From: Ilumatobacteraceae bacterium
GTDB taxonomy: Bacteria > Actinomycetota > Acidimicrobiia > Acidimicrobiales > Ilumatobacteraceae
Length of the DNA: 7,154 nt
NCBI GenBank assembly: GCA_016650435.1
Contig: JAENVT010000253.1
Location: forward strand, 1-7,154
Direction: 5' to 3'
The translations under genes were made by a program, and so were the position numbers. The notes under the pieces are model-generated. The model did not search any database. It was not told the DNA's origin and worked only from the letters and a program-made list of their open reading frames with translations. Below, piece by piece: positions 6,907 to 7,154 of the stretch (within the stretch, counting starts at the first letter, position 1; every line of letters begins with the position of its first letter).

Positions 6907-7154
6907 CGACGCCCCCTCTGAGGACCGATCGATTGTTGATGCGCGAATGGCGCGAGACCGACCGAGGGCCGTACGCCGAGATGAATGGCGATCCCGAGGT
7001 CATGCGTCATTTTCCGTCGACGCTCACCCCGCAGCAGAGTGACGAGATGATCGACCGCATGGCGGCGGCCTGGCGTGATCACGAGTTCGGTTTGTGGGCC
7101 GTCGAACGCTGCGACACCCGCGAGCTCATCGGCTTCGTCGGTCTCTCATCGCCG
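6903..7154 (+). CDS. GNAT family N-acetyltransferase, RimJ/RimL-like (3' end outside window)
   Basis: The first 84 residues of a GNAT protein; the frame is open to the last base. The start MTTPPLRTDRLLMREWRETD is the usual beginning of the RimJ/RimL-type acetyltransferase group (Acetyltransf_3), followed by YAEMNGDPEVMRHFP, a helix ending in DEMIDRMAAAW, FGLWAVER and the strand LIGFVGLSSP. The acetyl-CoA binding loop (R/Q-x-x-G-x-G/A) would lie beyond the window, so activity cannot be judged. Family members transfer acetyl groups to protein N-termini, antibiotics, polyamines or other amines; the substrate here is unknown. ATG 6903 overlaps the aroB stop (ATGA) with no clear ribosome binding site, so it is probably co-translated with aroB. 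Actinobacteria such as M. tuberculosis have the 3-dehydroquinase gene at this position. Confidence 0.85.
   Translation, partial: MTTPPLRTDRLLMREWRETDRGPYAEMNGDPEVMRHFPSTLTPQQSDEMIDRMAAAWRDHEFGLWAVERCDTRELIGFVGLSSP

Overview
The window carries one strand-consistent, densely packed block of eight protein genes on the + strand, with no RNA genes, mobile elements, CRISPR arrays or intergenic stretches longer than about 10 bases. Base composition is high in G+C by eye, and third codon positions are mostly G or C. GTG starts are common. The gene order alaS - ruvX - mltG - aroE - aroC - aroK - aroB matches, from memory, the Actinomycetota arrangement (Mycobacterium tuberculosis has the same genes in the same order, with extra genes between aroE and the aroC-aroK-aroB group). 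I infer a high-GC actinobacterium. An Acidimicrobiia-type (Ilumatobacter-like) lineage is a guess from protein style, not proven.

Layout: bases 1-1735 hold the C-terminal two thirds of alanyl-tRNA synthetase (start lies upstream of the window). 1732-2169 is the YqgF/RuvX RNase H-fold protein. 2166-3347 is the membrane-anchored lytic transglycosylase MltG. 3344-4174 is shikimate dehydrogenase. 4185-5348 is chorismate synthase. 5354-5866 is shikimate kinase. 5863-6906 is 3-dehydroquinate synthase. 6903 to the window end is the start of a RimJ/RimL-like GNAT acetyltransferase.

Five of the seven gene junctions are 4-base stop/start overlaps (ATGA or GTGA), and the other two are gaps of 10 and 5 bases. 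This suggests one polycistronic message with translational coupling. No internal promoter or terminator is visible. Functionally the block joins tRNA charging, RNA/DNA processing (RuvX), peptidoglycan glycan-strand termination (MltG) and four of the seven shikimate pathway steps: AroB (step 2), AroE (step 4), AroK (step 5) and AroC (step 7). DAHP synthase, 3-dehydroquinase and EPSP synthase (AroA) are not in the window and must be encoded elsewhere.

I found no evidence for a new biological system. The points worth a second look are small departures inside known families: an insertion of about 11 residues beside the cofactor/substrate region of AroB, an Ala in the usual Gly-Gly-Gly motif of AroK, a Cys-pair insertion in the C-terminal part of MltG, and a GNAT gene in the slot where actinobacteria often have the type II dehydroquinase.
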